Below, piece after piece: positions 8,481 through 18,252 of a stretch of 64,000 nucleotides of DNA. The translations under genes were made by a program, and so were the position numbers. The stretch lies in assembly GCA_963846165.1 (NCBI GenBank), contig CAWJUU010000004.1, forward strand, positions 28,171 through 92,170, given 5' to 3'. Under the pieces are notes generated by a model. It did not search any database and was not told the DNA's origin. It was given only the letters and a program-made list of their open reading frames with translations. This DNA comes from WHSW01 sp963846165 (lineage in GTDB: Bacteria; Actinomycetota; Thermoleophilia; Solirubrobacterales; 70-9). Numbering within the stretch: position 1 is the stretch's first letter; every line of letters begins with the position of its first letter.

Positions 8481-9450
8481 GCGCGACGATGGTCCCCGGC
8501 TACCGGCACGTCCCCGGCAACCACTGCGGCTCGACCGCGCTTCGCAACCTGCTCGGCTTCGGCGGCGTCGCGATCTCCGAGGAGATGGCGCTCGGGCTCG
8601 GCGCCGGCGTCTGCTTCTACTACTTCCCGCTCGACGGCCAGTCGCCGTCGCGGTTCACCAACGGGCGCGTCGCGCGGCTCGAGGAGCAGTTCCTCGAGCT
8701 CACCGGCCTGCCGCTCTCCTTGCGGACCTTCGACGCGCCCGATCAGTCCTGGGAGGCGGCGCGCGCCGCCGTCGACGCCGGCAGCCCCGCGCTCCTGCTC
8801 ACCGACCTCTACTACCTCGACCACTACGGCAACTCCGCCCACTTCCCCGGCCACGCGGTGGTCCTCGCCGGGTACGACGACGAGCTCGCGTATCTGTCCG
8901 ACACCGCCTTCGACGAGCTGCAGACGACCCGGCTCGAGAACCTCGCCCGGGCGCGGCACGGCAAGCACCCGGTGTTCGCGCTCGAGGGCCACATGGTCAC
9001 CCTGCCCGACCGACGCGCGAGCTCGGCGACCCGCGCGAGGCCGCCGACCGCGCGATCGAGCGCAACGCGCGGCAGATGCTCGAGCCCGCGGCCGGCGAGT
9101 ACGAGGGCCTGCCGGCGCTGCGCCGGTTCGCGGCCGAGGTCGGCGAGTGGCCGGCTGAGATCGAGGACTGGCAGTGGTGCGCGCGCTTCGGCTACCAGGT
9201 GATCGAGCGCCGCGGGACCGGCGGCGGCAACTTCCGGCTCATGTACTCGCGCTTCCTCGCCGAGGCGGGTCGTGACGAGGCCGGGCTCGCCGCCCGCGGC
9301 GCCGAGCAGTGGACCGGGCTCGCGACCGCGCTGCTCGCGGCGAGCGAGTCCGAAACGCCCGAGCCCGAGCTCTGGGAGCCGATTCGCGAGCGCGCCGCCG
9401 CCGTGCTCGAGACCGAGGAGCGCCTCTGGCCGGCGCTCGCGGGCGCCTAG
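8477..9450 (+). CDS. BtrH N-terminal domain / DUF4872-like protein (one frameshift)
   Basis: The start resembles the BtrH family: HVPGNHCGSTALRNLLGFGGVAISEEMALGLGAGVCFYYF places a candidate nucleophile Cys17 after a histidine. ALLLTDLYYLDHYG and HFPGHAVVLAGYDDELAYLSDTAFDELQ supply the later His and Asp of a papain-like fold. In butirosin synthesis BtrH transfers an acyl group from a carrier protein to an aminoglycoside; most relatives outside such clusters have no known substrate. The C-terminal half (LPALRRFAAEVGEWPAEIEDW...) matches the DUF4872-type extension and is reached only after a single-base shift near 9012. The gene overlaps the upstream membrane protein by four bases and no carrier protein or aminoglycoside cluster is nearby. 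The family call is reasonable; the function is open. Confidence 0.75.
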
Positions 9451-10463
9451 CCGATCAACCGCAGCACGGCGCGTTCGATCCGTTCGCGGTCGGGGAACTC
9501 GCCCGGCTCTGAGCCGGCGACGATCCTTCGCAGCGGGGCGCGGATGGTTTCGCCGCTGTCGTAGCGATCGAAGACGCGGGGGTCGATGTAGGCCTTGCGA
9601 CAGACCGCCGGGGTGTTGGACAGGTAGGCGGCGACTCGCTTGGTCGCCTCGGTGGCAGCGCGCTTGCGAGCCGTCTTCGTCGTCGCCTCGTGGCCGTTGG
9701 TTGCCAGCTCGACCGCGGCGAGCACGGTCGCGTTCCAGGTGCGGAAGTCCTTCGCCGAGTAGTCGCCGCCGGTGACCGCCTTCAGGTACTCGTTGATCTC
9801 CTCCGCCTTGACGTCCGCCCAGCCGCTTCGTCCCTGGCGGTAGGCGAGCAGTTCGTGGCCACCGCCGTCGCGGTCGACGAGCGCCTTGATCGTCGGCACG
9901 ACCACCGGATCGGCGATCTCCTGGTCGTGGTCGACCGAGCCCTTCGCCTTGTAGTGAAAGCTCGCGACCCCGCCGTGGACCTCGACGTGCTTTCGCCGCA
10001 GGGTCGAAAGCCCGAAGGTCTCATTCTCCTCCGTGTAGCGATCGCTGCCGATGCGAAAGAAGCCGAGGTCGAGCAGCCGCACGGCGCAGGCCAGGACCCG
10101 GTCGCGGACCAGGCCTCGCTTGCCGAGGTCGGCCTCGGTGCGCTTGCGCATCGCCGGCAGCGCCTTCGCGAACCGCTCCATCTCGGCGAACTTCTCGCGG
10201 TCGCGGTTCTCGCGCCACTGCGGGTGGTAGAGGTACTGCTTGCGGCCTGCCGCATCGATCCCGGTCGCCTGGATGTGGCCATTCGGGTGCGGGCAGATCC
10301 AGACGTCCTTCCAGGCCGGAGGGATGGCGAGCTCGCGAATCCGCTCGAGCACCTCGCGGTCGGCGATCGTCTGACCGTCGACCTCCTCGTAGCTGAACCC
10401 GCGCCCGCGGCCTACCCTCCGGATCCCGGCGGAGGAGCAGTCGACGCGGCGAAGGCGTGGCAT
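9447..10463 (-). CDS. DNA topoisomerase IB (poxvirus-like)
   Basis: Type IB topoisomerases relax supercoils through a transient 3'-phosphotyrosine bond. The 338-residue length and architecture match the small bacterial/poxviral form. The N-terminal DNA-binding part contains GFSYEEVDGQTIADREVLERIRELAIPPAWKDVWICP and GRKQYLYHPQWRE. The catalytic part has RIGSDRYTEENETFGLSTLRRKHV, the DFRTWNATV block and the Tyr292 motif RKAYIDPRV. ATG 10463 is chosen over upstream codons because TAGAAG lies 8 nt before it. The 3' end overlaps the convergent BtrH-like gene by four bases. Such enzymes are common in soil actinobacteria and bacterial function is usually accessory. Confidence 0.93.
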   Translation of the reverse strand: MPRLRRVDCSSAGIRRVGRGRGFSYEEVDGQTIADREVLERIRELAIPPAWKDVWICPHPNGHIQATGIDAAGRKQYLYHPQWRENRDREKFAEMERFAKALPAMRKRTEADLGKRGLVRDRVLACAVRLLDLGFFRIGSDRYTEENETFGLSTLRRKHVEVHGGVASFHYKAKGSVDHDQEIADPVVVPTIKALVDRDGGGHELLAYRQGRSGWADVKAEEINEYLKAVTGGDYSAKDFRTWNATVLAAVELATNGHEATTKTARKRAATEATKRVAAYLSNTPAVCRKAYIDPRVFDRYDSGETIRAPLRRIVAGSEPGEFPDRERIERAVLRLIG

Positions 10464-10471
10464 GGGATCGA

Positions 10472-10477
10472 CTTCTA
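10472..10477 (-). promoter_or_regulatory. Candidate -10 (TAGAAG) of the topoisomerase IB gene
   Basis: TAGAAG ends 8 nt before ATG 10463 and no Shine-Dalgarno lies between, so the mRNA is probably leaderless. Confidence 0.35.
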
Positions 10478-10521
10478 CCCGGCATGGCCAGGCGAACACA
10501 ATGTCTGCCGAGCGAACGCCC

Positions 10522-11288
10522 TCAGAGCCGCGACGCGAGCTCGAGCAGGAATGCGCCCGCGGCCTCGCGGTCGACCTCGCCGGCTCCATCTCTGGCCGCC
10601 AGCGCGGTCGCGATCACCGAGCCGTGCGACGGGTCGTGATCCAGCGCCCAGCGCCCCGCCTCGGGCTTGGAGGACCAATGGCCGTCGGAGAGGAACCGCA
10701 GCGACCGACAGGCGTTGAGCACGGCATCCTCGCCGCGCGTCTCGGCCTCGTCGGGTGATTCGCCCCCGGCGCCAGGATCGCCCGCCGATGCCACGCGATC
10801 GAGCCGACGAGCAGCGGGCGCAGCAGGTCGGGTTCGATCGGGGCAAAGATCTGCGGCGCGGGGGGTCCGGTCAGGGCGACGCCGGCCTGGGCGAGGATGC
10901 TGCGGTCGATCGCGAACCAGTGCCCGGGGGCCGACCCGGGGTTGGTATCGAGCCGAAACGGGGTCTCGGCCCCAGTGTTGAGGTTGAGCTCGAATGCCCC
11001 GTCGAGGCTTGCCGCCGCCGCGGCCGCGGCGGTGTAGACGACGAGCTCGAGCCTGCGGGCCGGGCAGGGAAGCGCCTCGTGGCTCAGCCGCTCTCCGATC
11101 GCCGTCTTGCGGGCGCGCTCGAGCGGCTTGTCGACCACCGCCGCGATGTCGACGTCGCTGCGGCCGGGCCGGTAGTCCCCCAGCGCCAGCGAGCCGCCGA
11201 GGTAGGCGCCGACGAAGCGCTCTGCGAGCAGCGCCTCGAGGCGGGCCGCGACCTCGGCCGCGTAGGGGCGTTCAGGCGGGCCGGTCAA
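10522..11288 (-). CDS. AadA-like aminoglycoside nucleotidyltransferase family protein (one frameshift)
   Basis: The protein looks like the ANT(3'')/ANT(9) family, which adenylylates streptomycin or spectinomycin. The nucleotidyltransferase block is GAYLGGSLALGDYRPGRSDVDIAAVV (Gly-Ser with the DxD metal motif). The C-terminal DUF4111-type helical domain ends DAVLNACRSLRFLSDGHWSSKPEAGRWALDH, close to the AadA consensus. A single-base shift near 10757 separates the two parts. The likely start is TTG 11288, since no ATG or GTG fits. Many environmental relatives act on unknown substrates, so actual resistance is not implied by sequence alone. The gene stands alone, with no mobile element nearby. 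Confidence 0.72.
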
Positions 11289-11305
11289 GGTCAGTCGGCC
11301 GAGGA

Positions 11306-11914
11306 CTATGCGGCGAGCCGGGCGAAGTAGCCGAAAGCCGGCCCGTTTCGATGCTCGAAACGAAGCCCGGCCGCCTCGGCCCGAGCTCGGAGCGCGCCCG
11401 GCGAGGTGTAGTGCGGGTCGCCGAACAGCTCGCCGACGACGAGCCGGCCACCGGGGCGCAGCACGCGGGCGATCTCACGCAGGGCAGCGTCCTGGTCGGG
11501 GATCTCGCCGAGCACCGTGGTCAGGACCACGGCGTCGACGCTGTCGTCTGCGAACGGGAGCGCTTCGGCGTCGCCCTGGGTCGCGACGACGTTCGCGAGC
11601 CCGCGCTCGTCGGCGCGGCGCATCGTGTGGTCGAGCATCTCGTGCTGGATGTCGAAGATCTCGAGCGTCCCCTCGACCCCGATCGACTCGGCGATGTCGA
11701 GCGTGTAATAGCCGGTCCCGGGGCCGACCTCGAGGATCCGCTCGCCGCTGACGGGCTCTAGCGCCGCCCGCAGGCGCTCGCGGGTGATCAGCGGATGCGG
11801 CGCCTGGATCCAGAAGCGCTGGTTGTAGGGGCAGGCCGAGGGGTTCCGCCGCCACCACACCGCGGCGGCGACCACGGCGGCGAAAGCGAGCAGGAACAGG
11901 CCCCGGACGGACAT
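11306..11914 (-). CDS. Class I SAM-dependent methyltransferase with N-terminal membrane anchor
   Basis: A 202-residue methyltransferase. Residues 4-20 (RGLFLLAFAAVVAAAVW) form a membrane anchor. The Rossmann fold follows with motif I ILEVGPGTGYYT (60-71), the acidic strand GTLEIFDIQHEMLD, motif GDAEALPFADDSVDAVVLTTVLGEIPD and the RVLRPGGRL post-motif, typical of UbiE/Methyltransf_11 enzymes. The substrate cannot be told; the anchor suggests a lipid or quinone. ATG 11914 is preceded by TAGGGT at 7 nt, so it is probably leaderless. Confidence 0.85.
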   Translation of the reverse strand: MSVRGLFLLAFAAVVAAAVWWRRNPSACPYNQRFWIQAPHPLITRERLRAALEPVSGERILEVGPGTGYYTLDIAESIGVEGTLEIFDIQHEMLDHTMRRADERGLANVVATQGDAEALPFADDSVDAVVLTTVLGEIPDQDAALREIARVLRPGGRLVVGELFGDPHYTSPGALRARAEAAGLRFEHRNGPAFGYFARLAA

Positions 11915-11921
11915 TAAGCCG

Positions 11922-11927
11922 ACCCTA
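11922..11927 (-). promoter_or_regulatory. Candidate -10 (TAGGGT) of the methyltransferase gene
   Basis: TAGGGT ends 7 nt before ATG 11914 without a ribosome-binding site in the gap, matching the leaderless TANNNT pattern. Confidence 0.45.
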
Positions 11928-12149
11928 GGAGCCGCTGAACCCGATCGCGTGCGTTGCGTCGTCGACCCGAACGAAGACCACGGTCGCGAGGTTGAGCGCC
12001 ACCGTCCCCTCCTGGGTCTTGAGGTCGTGCCAGCCCTTGCCGGCCTCGACCGCCTGGCGCAGATCGGCCAGCTCGTCCTTGGTCAGCTTCACCGAAAGCA
12101 CCTGACCGATCCCGAATCCGATCTCGACCTTCGTCTGCTCGTCAGTCAT
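11925..12149 (-). CDS. Small conserved protein, function unknown
   Basis: A 74-residue soluble protein (TDEQTKVEIGFGIGQVLSVKLTKDELADLRQAVEAG...GTVALNLATVVFVRVDDATHAIGFSG) with an alternating beta pattern and one central helix. A strong GGAGG ribosome-binding site precedes ATG 12149, and its start shares one base with the stop of the methylmalonyl-CoA epimerase (TGATG), so the two are co-translated. No named family is recognised. The predicted beta-alpha-beta pattern suggests a small regulatory or chaperone-like fold, which is only an inference. Confidence 0.75.
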   Translation of the reverse strand: MTDEQTKVEIGFGIGQVLSVKLTKDELADLRQAVEAGKGWHDLKTQEGTVALNLATVVFVRVDDATHAIGFSGS

Positions 12150-12559
12150 CAGTGTCCCTCCGCGGGTTCGACGATCTCGGTCAACACATTGCCCGTGGCC
12201 CTGGGGTGCACGAAGGCGACCCGGCTCTGGCGGATGCCGGTCCGCGGCTCGGAGTCGATCAAGACGATGCCCTCGTCCTTGAGCCGCGCGAGCGCGGCCT
12301 CGATGTCGTCCACCCGGTAGGCGACGTGGTGCAGGCCCGGGCCCTTGCGCTCGAGAAACCTGCCCACGGGCGTCTCGGGGCCGAGCGGCCGCAGGAGCTC
12401 GACGTGGCAATCGCCGACGTCGAGCAGGACGGCCTCGACACCCTGCTCGCTGACTGTCTCGCGATGCGCCACCGGCATCCCGAAGGTGCCCTCGTAGAGC
12501 TCCAGCGCGGCGTCGAGGTCATCGACCGCGACGCCGACATGATCGATCAGCCCGAACAT
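12149..12559 (-). CDS. mce: Methylmalonyl-CoA epimerase (VOC fold)
   Basis: Interconverts (2R)- and (2S)-methylmalonyl-CoA in propionate and odd-chain fatty acid metabolism. The 136-residue length and two VOC half-modules fit: LIDHVGVAVDDLDAALELYEGTFG with the first metal His, VELLRPLGPETPVGRFLERKGPGLHHVAYRVDD with the second His and the characteristic PVGRFLEKKGPGLHH block, and NVLTEIVEP with the terminal Glu ligand. ATG 12559 lies 9 nt after TAATCT, which overlaps the ftsH stop codon. No methylmalonyl-CoA mutase genes are in the window, so the partner enzyme must lie elsewhere. Confidence 0.92.
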   Translation of the reverse strand: MFGLIDHVGVAVDDLDAALELYEGTFGMPVAHRETVSEQGVEAVLLDVGDCHVELLRPLGPETPVGRFLERKGPGLHHVAYRVDDIEAALARLKDEGIVLIDSEPRTGIRQSRVAFVHPRATGNVLTEIVEPAEGH

Positions 12560-12571
12560 CGGGCGCTGAGA

Positions 12572-14131
<1,560 letters not shown>

Positions 14132-14157
14132 GGCGTCAAGCGGGCCTCCGTGCCCGC

Positions 14158-15027
14158 CTACACGGTATCGGCAGCTTGCTGTTCAGCCCGTAATACTTCG
14201 CCCAAAGCGGCGATCCCGATCTCGAGCTGTTCCGGCGTCGGCTCGCGGGTCGAGAACCGGCGCTGGATCTCGTGGCCGGGCCCGTGGACCGCGCGGCCCA
14301 CCGGCGAGCCGGGGTTGCGCTCGGCGTAGACGAAGAGCTCGATCGCGGCCCCGATCCCGGCTACGGCGGTGACGGCGCGCGCCACCGGCCCCGGCTTACT
14401 CGCCAGCCGCTCGATCACGACCTGGCCGGCGATCGAGAGCGCCAGCATCGGGGCGATCAAGTTCGAGCCGCACCGCCCATGTTCCTTGGGCACCTCGGCC
14501 GGGTCCAGCCCCTGCTCGTAGCCGCCGATCGCCTTGTGCTCGACCCCGTGATACGCCGCGAGGTCGGGATCTCGCAGGGCCGCCAGGGCGGGCAGCGCCC
14601 CGAGCGCGGCGATCGCCAGCTCGCGGCCGACGGTGGGCGGCCGCAGACGCCGCAGAGCCCCGGTCGCGGCGGTGCTTGCGACCATCGCACCGAGTACCGA
14701 CGGGTCCTCGAACGGCAGCCGCGAGGAGGGCAGGCGCATCCGGGCCATCGGGATCACCGCGAAGGCCTCGGCGAGACGCAGCGGCCCGCGCAGGATCGGC
14801 ACCCTTGCGAGCCGGCCGCGAGCGAGCGACGGCTTCGGCCCTGACGCGACCTCGATCTTCCCGTCGGCGGTGCGCGCGGCGACCGCCCACGTGTTCGGCC
14901 CGTGGATCAGTAGGCCGTTGCGAAGTGCCATCCCGCCGAGCCGAAGGCGCTGTTCCTCGGCCTGCTCGTGACCGTCGCCGTTCGCGCTTGCGCCGTTGCC
15001 GCTCTGCGCGTCGGGGATCTCGGTCAT
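14158..15027 (-). CDS. DUF1385 (YqhQ-like) membrane protein
   Basis: A 289-residue protein with the DUF1385 hallmarks AAYHGVEHKAIGGYEQGLDP near residue 159 and HGRCGSNLIAPMLALSIAG, which provide conserved His, Glu and Cys residues that suggest metal binding. Hydrophobic segments lie around 110-150 (GRELAIAALGALPALAAL), 195-215 and 225-245. The N-terminal 40 residues are low complexity. ATG 15027 overlaps the stop of the M20 peptidase by four bases. The biochemical role of this family is unknown to me; in many Gram-positives it sits near translation or prfA genes, which is not the case here. Confidence 0.85.
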   Translation of the reverse strand: MTEIPDAQSGNGASANGDGHEQAEEQRLRLGGMALRNGLLIHGPNTWAVAARTADGKIEVASGPKPSLARGRLARVPILRGPLRLAEAFAVIPMARMRLPSSRLPFEDPSVLGAMVASTAATGALRRLRPPTVGRELAIAALGALPALAALRDPDLAAYHGVEHKAIGGYEQGLDPAEVPKEHGRCGSNLIAPMLALSIAGQVVIERLASKPGPVARAVTAVAGIGAAIELFVYAERNPGSPVGRAVHGPGHEIQRRFSTREPTPEQLEIGIAALGEVLRAEQQAADTV

Positions 15028-16367
15028 CCGAGCATCCTTCGGCAGAGGTCGGTGTAGAAGTCGGCGGCGAGCGCCAGGTCGGTGACCGCGGCGCGTTCGT
15101 CGGGGGCGTGGATCAACGGCGCAGCCTTGAACAGCCCGAGCTCGCGCTGGGGACAGAAGCCATAGACGGTGGCGGCGCCGAACGCCTTGCGGAACCAGTG
15201 GCTGTCGCTGAATCCGGGCATCACGATTGGCACCAGTGCCGCGCCCGGGTCGACCTCGGCGACCCATTCGGCAATCGCGTCGGCGAGCCGCGACTCGAAC
15301 GGTGAGCGGTTGCCGACCGTCTGCACGGCGAACTCGACCTCGAGCCCCTCGGCGAGTGGCTCAAGCAGATCGGCGATTCGCTCGCGGACCGTATCGGCGC
15401 CGGCCCCGGGCGGCACCCGGCAGTCGACCAGGACCTCTGCCTGCGAGGGGATCACGTTCTCCTTCTGCGAGGCGCTGATCGTGGTCGGAACCATCGTCAC
15501 CCTCAGCATCGGCTCGGCGAGGAACGCGGCGAGCTGCGGCGAGATGCCGCGCAGGCGCTCGACGGCGGACTCGACCGCGGCCTGATCGGCGTCGACCGGC
15601 TCGCCGAGCACGGCCGCAAGCAGGGCGACGCCGTCCTCGGTCGGCTCGAGCGGCGGCTGCTCGCGCAGGCGGGCGATCGCCGGCGCGAGCCGCAGCAGCG
15701 CGTTGTCGCCGAGTGCCGGGACCGAGGCGTGGCCGGCGGTGCCGCGGGCGCGCAGCCAAAATCGGTTGACGCCCTTCTCGCCGACGCAGAGGGTGTAGAA
15801 GCGCCGGCCGTCGAGCTCGAACGCGGCACCGCCGCCCTCGTTGACGACCAGGTCCGCCCGCACCGCCTCGGGGTGCTCGTCGCAGAGCCACTGGGCGCCC
15901 GCCGCGGCGCCCATCTCCTCGTCGGCGGTGAGCACCAGCTTCAGCTCCCCGCGCGCCGGGCGCCAGCCGTTGCCGGCAAGAGCGGTGGCCGCGGCGACCT
16001 CCGCTGCCACCTGGCCCTTCATGTCCTGGGCGCCTCGACCGCGGATCTCGCCGCCAACCACCTCGCCCGACCAGGGGTCGAATGTCCACTCCGAGGCATC
16101 GGCGGGGACGGTGTCGACGTGGCCGAGCAGGCAGAGCGTCTGACCCGATGCCTCGCCGGGCAGGCGGGCGACCAGGTTCGGCCGTCCGGGCTCGGCGGCG
16201 AGCAGCGTGCACTCGAAGCCGGCGTCAGCGAGGCGCGCCGCGAGCAGCTCCTGCGCGGCCGCTTCGTTGCCCGGCGGGTTGACCGTGTCGAGCCGGATCA
16301 ACTCGGAGAGCAACTCGACCGTTGCGGACCCGAGCGAGCTCTCGGCCACCGCCGTCCTCTCACCCAT
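15024..16367 (-). CDS. M20/M25/M40-family zinc metallopeptidase (ArgE/DapE-like)
   Basis: A 447-residue cytoplasmic zinc amidohydrolase. The metal ligands appear in order: LCLLGHVDTVPAD, GRGAQDMKGQ, LVLTADEEMGAAAG, VVNEGGGAAF and the terminal APLIHAPDERAAV. The dimerisation lid lies between, around LWLRARGTAGHASVPALGDNALL. The family includes acetylornithine deacetylase, succinyl-diaminopimelate desuccinylase and carboxypeptidase G2; the sequence does not decide between them. ATG 16367 is chosen over longer upstream readings because TACCCT lies 6 nt before it and no coding signal extends further. It is translationally coupled to the DUF1385 gene. Confidence 0.88.
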   Translation of the reverse strand: MGERTAVAESSLGSATVELLSELIRLDTVNPPGNEAAAQELLAARLADAGFECTLLAAEPGRPNLVARLPGEASGQTLCLLGHVDTVPADASEWTFDPWSGEVVGGEIRGRGAQDMKGQVAAEVAAATALAGNGWRPARGELKLVLTADEEMGAAAGAQWLCDEHPEAVRADLVVNEGGGAAFELDGRRFYTLCVGEKGVNRFWLRARGTAGHASVPALGDNALLRLAPAIARLREQPPLEPTEDGVALLAAVLGEPVDADQAAVESAVERLRGISPQLAAFLAEPMLRVTMVPTTISASQKENVIPSQAEVLVDCRVPPGAGADTVRERIADLLEPLAEGLEVEFAVQTVGNRSPFESRLADAIAEWVAEVDPGAALVPIVMPGFSDSHWFRKAFGAATVYGFCPQRELGLFKAAPLIHAPDERAAVTDLALAADFYTDLCRRMLG

Positions 16368-16373
16368 GCAGGC

Positions 16374-16379
16374 AGGGTA
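16374..16379 (-). promoter_or_regulatory. Candidate -10 (TACCCT) of the M20 peptidase operon
   Basis: TACCCT ends 6 nt before ATG 16367 with no ribosome-binding site. It lies back to back with the plus-strand element CATACT at 16400-16405, so this 45-bp gap holds two divergent leaderless promoters. Confidence 0.45.
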
Positions 16380-16399
16380 CCCATGACCTGGCGCCGGGC

Positions 16400-16405
16400 C
16401 ATACT
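16400..16405 (+). promoter_or_regulatory. Candidate -10 (CATACT) of the SnoaL-like/rarA operon
   Basis: CATACT ends 7 nt before ATG 16413 with no Shine-Dalgarno between. An in-frame ATG at 16383 would lie upstream of the element, so the shorter protein is preferred. Confidence 0.35.
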
Positions 16406-16412
16406 GCGCCGC

Positions 16413-16811
16413 ATGGCACGGTCGAACCCCGAGCTGATCCGCGACGCGGTCGCGCTCTACCGCCGCGAGGGCTTCGCCGCGCTGACCAGATTCGCCGACC
16501 CAGAGGTCGAGGTCCGGATGGGGGCCGGGATCAACGAGGGCGAGTACCACGGCGTCGACGAGACGCTGCGCTTCAACGACGACTGGGAGGACGCCTGGGC
16601 AAGGATGGACTACGACCCGGCCGAGATCGAGGAGATCGACGAGCGAAACGTCATCGTCAGGGTCGAGATGACCATGCGCGGGGAGGGCAGCGGCGTCGAA
16701 GTCACGGGTACGCAGTGGTGGCTGTTCGAGGTCCGCGACGAGCGCTTCGTCCGCTGGCATCTCTACCTCGATCGCAAGAGCGCGGTCGCGGCGGTCGAGG
16801 CCGATGGCTGA
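16413..16811 (+). CDS. SnoaL-like / NTF2-fold protein
   Basis: A 132-residue protein with the SnoaL pattern: N-terminal helices (ELIRDAVALYRREGFAALTRFADPEVEVRM), a loop GINEGEYHGVDETLRFNDDWEDAW, then beta strands ERNVIVRVEMTMRGEGSGVEVTGTQWWLFEVRDERFVRWHLYLDR. NTF2-fold proteins are small isomerases, dehydratases or binding modules and the sequence does not show a catalytic set. It overlaps the rarA start by eight bases, so the two are cotranscribed; why it should be paired with rarA is unclear. Confidence 0.75.
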   Translation: MARSNPELIRDAVALYRREGFAALTRFADPEVEVRMGAGINEGEYHGVDETLRFNDDWEDAWARMDYDPAEIEEIDERNVIVRVEMTMRGEGSGVEVTGTQWWLFEVRDERFVRWHLYLDRKSAVAAVEADG

Positions 16812-18147
16812 TCGCCTCTTCGACGCGCCGGAGCCCGCCGGCCCGGGCAGGACCCCGGTACCGGCGGCCGAGGCGCCGTTGGCGGTACGGATGCGCCCGC
16901 GCACGCTCGACGAGTTGGTCGGCCAGGACCACCTGCTCGGACAGGGCTCGGCCCTGCGGACGGCGATCGAGACCGGTGAGCCGCACTCGATGGTCCTCTA
17001 CGGGCCGCCCGGGAGCGGTAAGACGACCCTGGCGCGGATCGTCGCCACGGCGGCGCGCGGAGCGTTCGAGGAGGAGTCGGCTGTGAACGCGGGCCGGGCC
17101 GAGGTCCGGGCCGTGATCGCGCGTGCCAGCGAGCGCCGCCGGGCGACCGGCCAGCCGACGATCTTCTTCCTCGACGAGATCCACCGCTTCAACAAGGCGC
17201 AGCAGGACGCCCTGCTGCCCGCGGTCGAGGAGGACCTGGTGACGCTGATCGGGGCGACGACCGAGAACCCCTACTTCGAGGTCAACTCCGCGCTGCTCTC
17301 ACGCACTCAGATCTACGAGCTGCGGGCGCTGGAGGCGACTGACCTCTCTGTACTGCTCGGCCGCGCGCTCGACGACCCCGAGCGCGGGATCGCGGATCCG
17401 CCCGAGGTCGCCGCCGAGGCGCTCGAGCTGCTCGCGATCCGCTCCGGCGGCGACGCCCGTACGGCTCTGGCTGCGCTCGAGCGCGCAATCGAGGCCGCCG
17501 ACGCCACCGGCGAGGCGATCGACCTCGCCACCGCGGAGGATGCGCTCCAGCGCAAGGCCGTCTCCTTCGACCGCGAGGGCGACCAGCACTACGACTACAT
17601 CTCGGCCTGGATCAAGGCCACCCGCGGCTCGGATCCCGACGCCTCGCTCTACTACCTGGCGGTGATGCTCGAGGGCGGCGAGGACCCGCGCTTCATTGCC
17701 CGCCGGATGGTCATCCTCGCCTCCGAGGACGTCGGCAATGCCGACCCCCAGGCACTGGTGGTAGCGACGGCGGCCGCCCAGGCGGTCGACCGGGTCGGGC
17801 TTCCCGAGTGCGCGCTCAACCTCGCCCAGGCGGCCGCCTACCTGGCGCTGGCGCCGAAGTCGAACGCCTCGACCAAGGCGATCTCGAAGGTTGTGGCCCA
17901 CGTCCGCGAGCACGGCGCCAAGCTGCCGCCCGACTACCTTCGCGACGCCCACTACGCGGGCGCGAAGAAGCTCGGCCGCGGCGAGGGCTACGTCTACTCG
18001 CATGACGAGCCGGGCGGCGTCGCCGAGCAGCCGCTCGCGCCGCCCGAGGTCCAGGGCGAGCGCTTCTACGAACCCACCGATCGGGGATTCGAGGCCGAGC
18101 TTCGCGAGCGGCTCGAAAGGATCCGTCGCCGCCTCGCAGGGAAGTAA
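16804..18147 (+). CDS. rarA: Replication-associated recombination protein A (RarA/MgsA AAA ATPase)
   Basis: RarA is a clamp-loader-like AAA ATPase that acts at stalled replication forks. The 447-residue length is typical. It shows RPRTLDELVGQDHLLG, Walker A GPPGSGKTT at residues 67-75, Walker B IFFLDEIHRFNKAQQDALLPAVE, the sensor LIGATTENPYFEVNSALLSR and the C-terminal tetramerisation part with YYLAVMLEGGEDPRFIARRMVILASEDVGNADP and the family-specific AQAAAYLALAPKSNAS. The gene is the second of a small operon behind the SnoaL-like gene and is followed by a long hairpin. Confidence 0.96.
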   Translation: MADRLFDAPEPAGPGRTPVPAAEAPLAVRMRPRTLDELVGQDHLLGQGSALRTAIETGEPHSMVLYGPPGSGKTTLARIVATAARGAFEEESAVNAGRAEVRAVIARASERRRATGQPTIFFLDEIHRFNKAQQDALLPAVEEDLVTLIGATTENPYFEVNSALLSRTQIYELRALEATDLSVLLGRALDDPERGIADPPEVAAEALELLAIRSGGDARTALAALERAIEAADATGEAIDLATAEDALQRKAVSFDREGDQHYDYISAWIKATRGSDPDASLYYLAVMLEGGEDPRFIARRMVILASEDVGNADPQALVVATAAAQAVDRVGLPECALNLAQAAAYLALAPKSNASTKAISKVVAHVREHGAKLPPDYLRDAHYAGAKKLGRGEGYVYSHDEPGGVAEQPLAPPEVQGERFYEPTDRGFEAELRERLERIRRRLAGK

Positions 18148-18148
18148 C

Positions 18149-18209
18149 GACCGCCGCCGGTGTCGGCGGGCGGCTCGGCCCGCCCGACGACGGAGGGCCG
18201 GCGGCGGTC
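18149..18209 (+). terminator. Nested hairpin after rarA
   Basis: Starting two bases after the rarA stop, the 12-bp arm GACCGCCGCCGG (18149-18160) is exactly complementary to CCGGCGGCGGTC (18198-18209). An inner arm pair GGCGGGC/GCCCGCC lies between them. There is no U-run, as often in GC-rich actinobacteria, so termination would rest on the stem. A structured regulatory RNA is the alternative. Confidence 0.6.
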
Positions 18210-18238
18210 AACCGTATTTCTACCCGATCGCCCGCCCA

Positions 18239-18244
18239 TAGAAT
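18239..18244 (+). promoter_or_regulatory. -10 element (TAGAAT) of the aldehyde dehydrogenase gene
   Basis: TAGAAT ends 8 nt before ATG 18253; the gap CACCGGCG is not a ribosome-binding site. This is the best single match in the window to the leaderless promoter pattern, and it decides ATG 18253 over an upstream in-frame GTG at 18160 that lies inside the terminator stem. Confidence 0.55.
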
Positions 18245-18252
18245 CACCGGCG

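Noticed and set aside
15028..16904. Longer N-termini for DUF1385 and the M20 peptidase from continuous open frames
   Set aside because: The upstream portions are antisense to other genes and lack family similarity; 4-base overlap and a TACCCT element fix the shorter starts.
18160..18252. Upstream GTG start for the aldehyde dehydrogenase (31 extra residues)
   Set aside because: The stretch overlaps the rarA terminator stem and contains the TAGAAT promoter; the extra residues have no family match.
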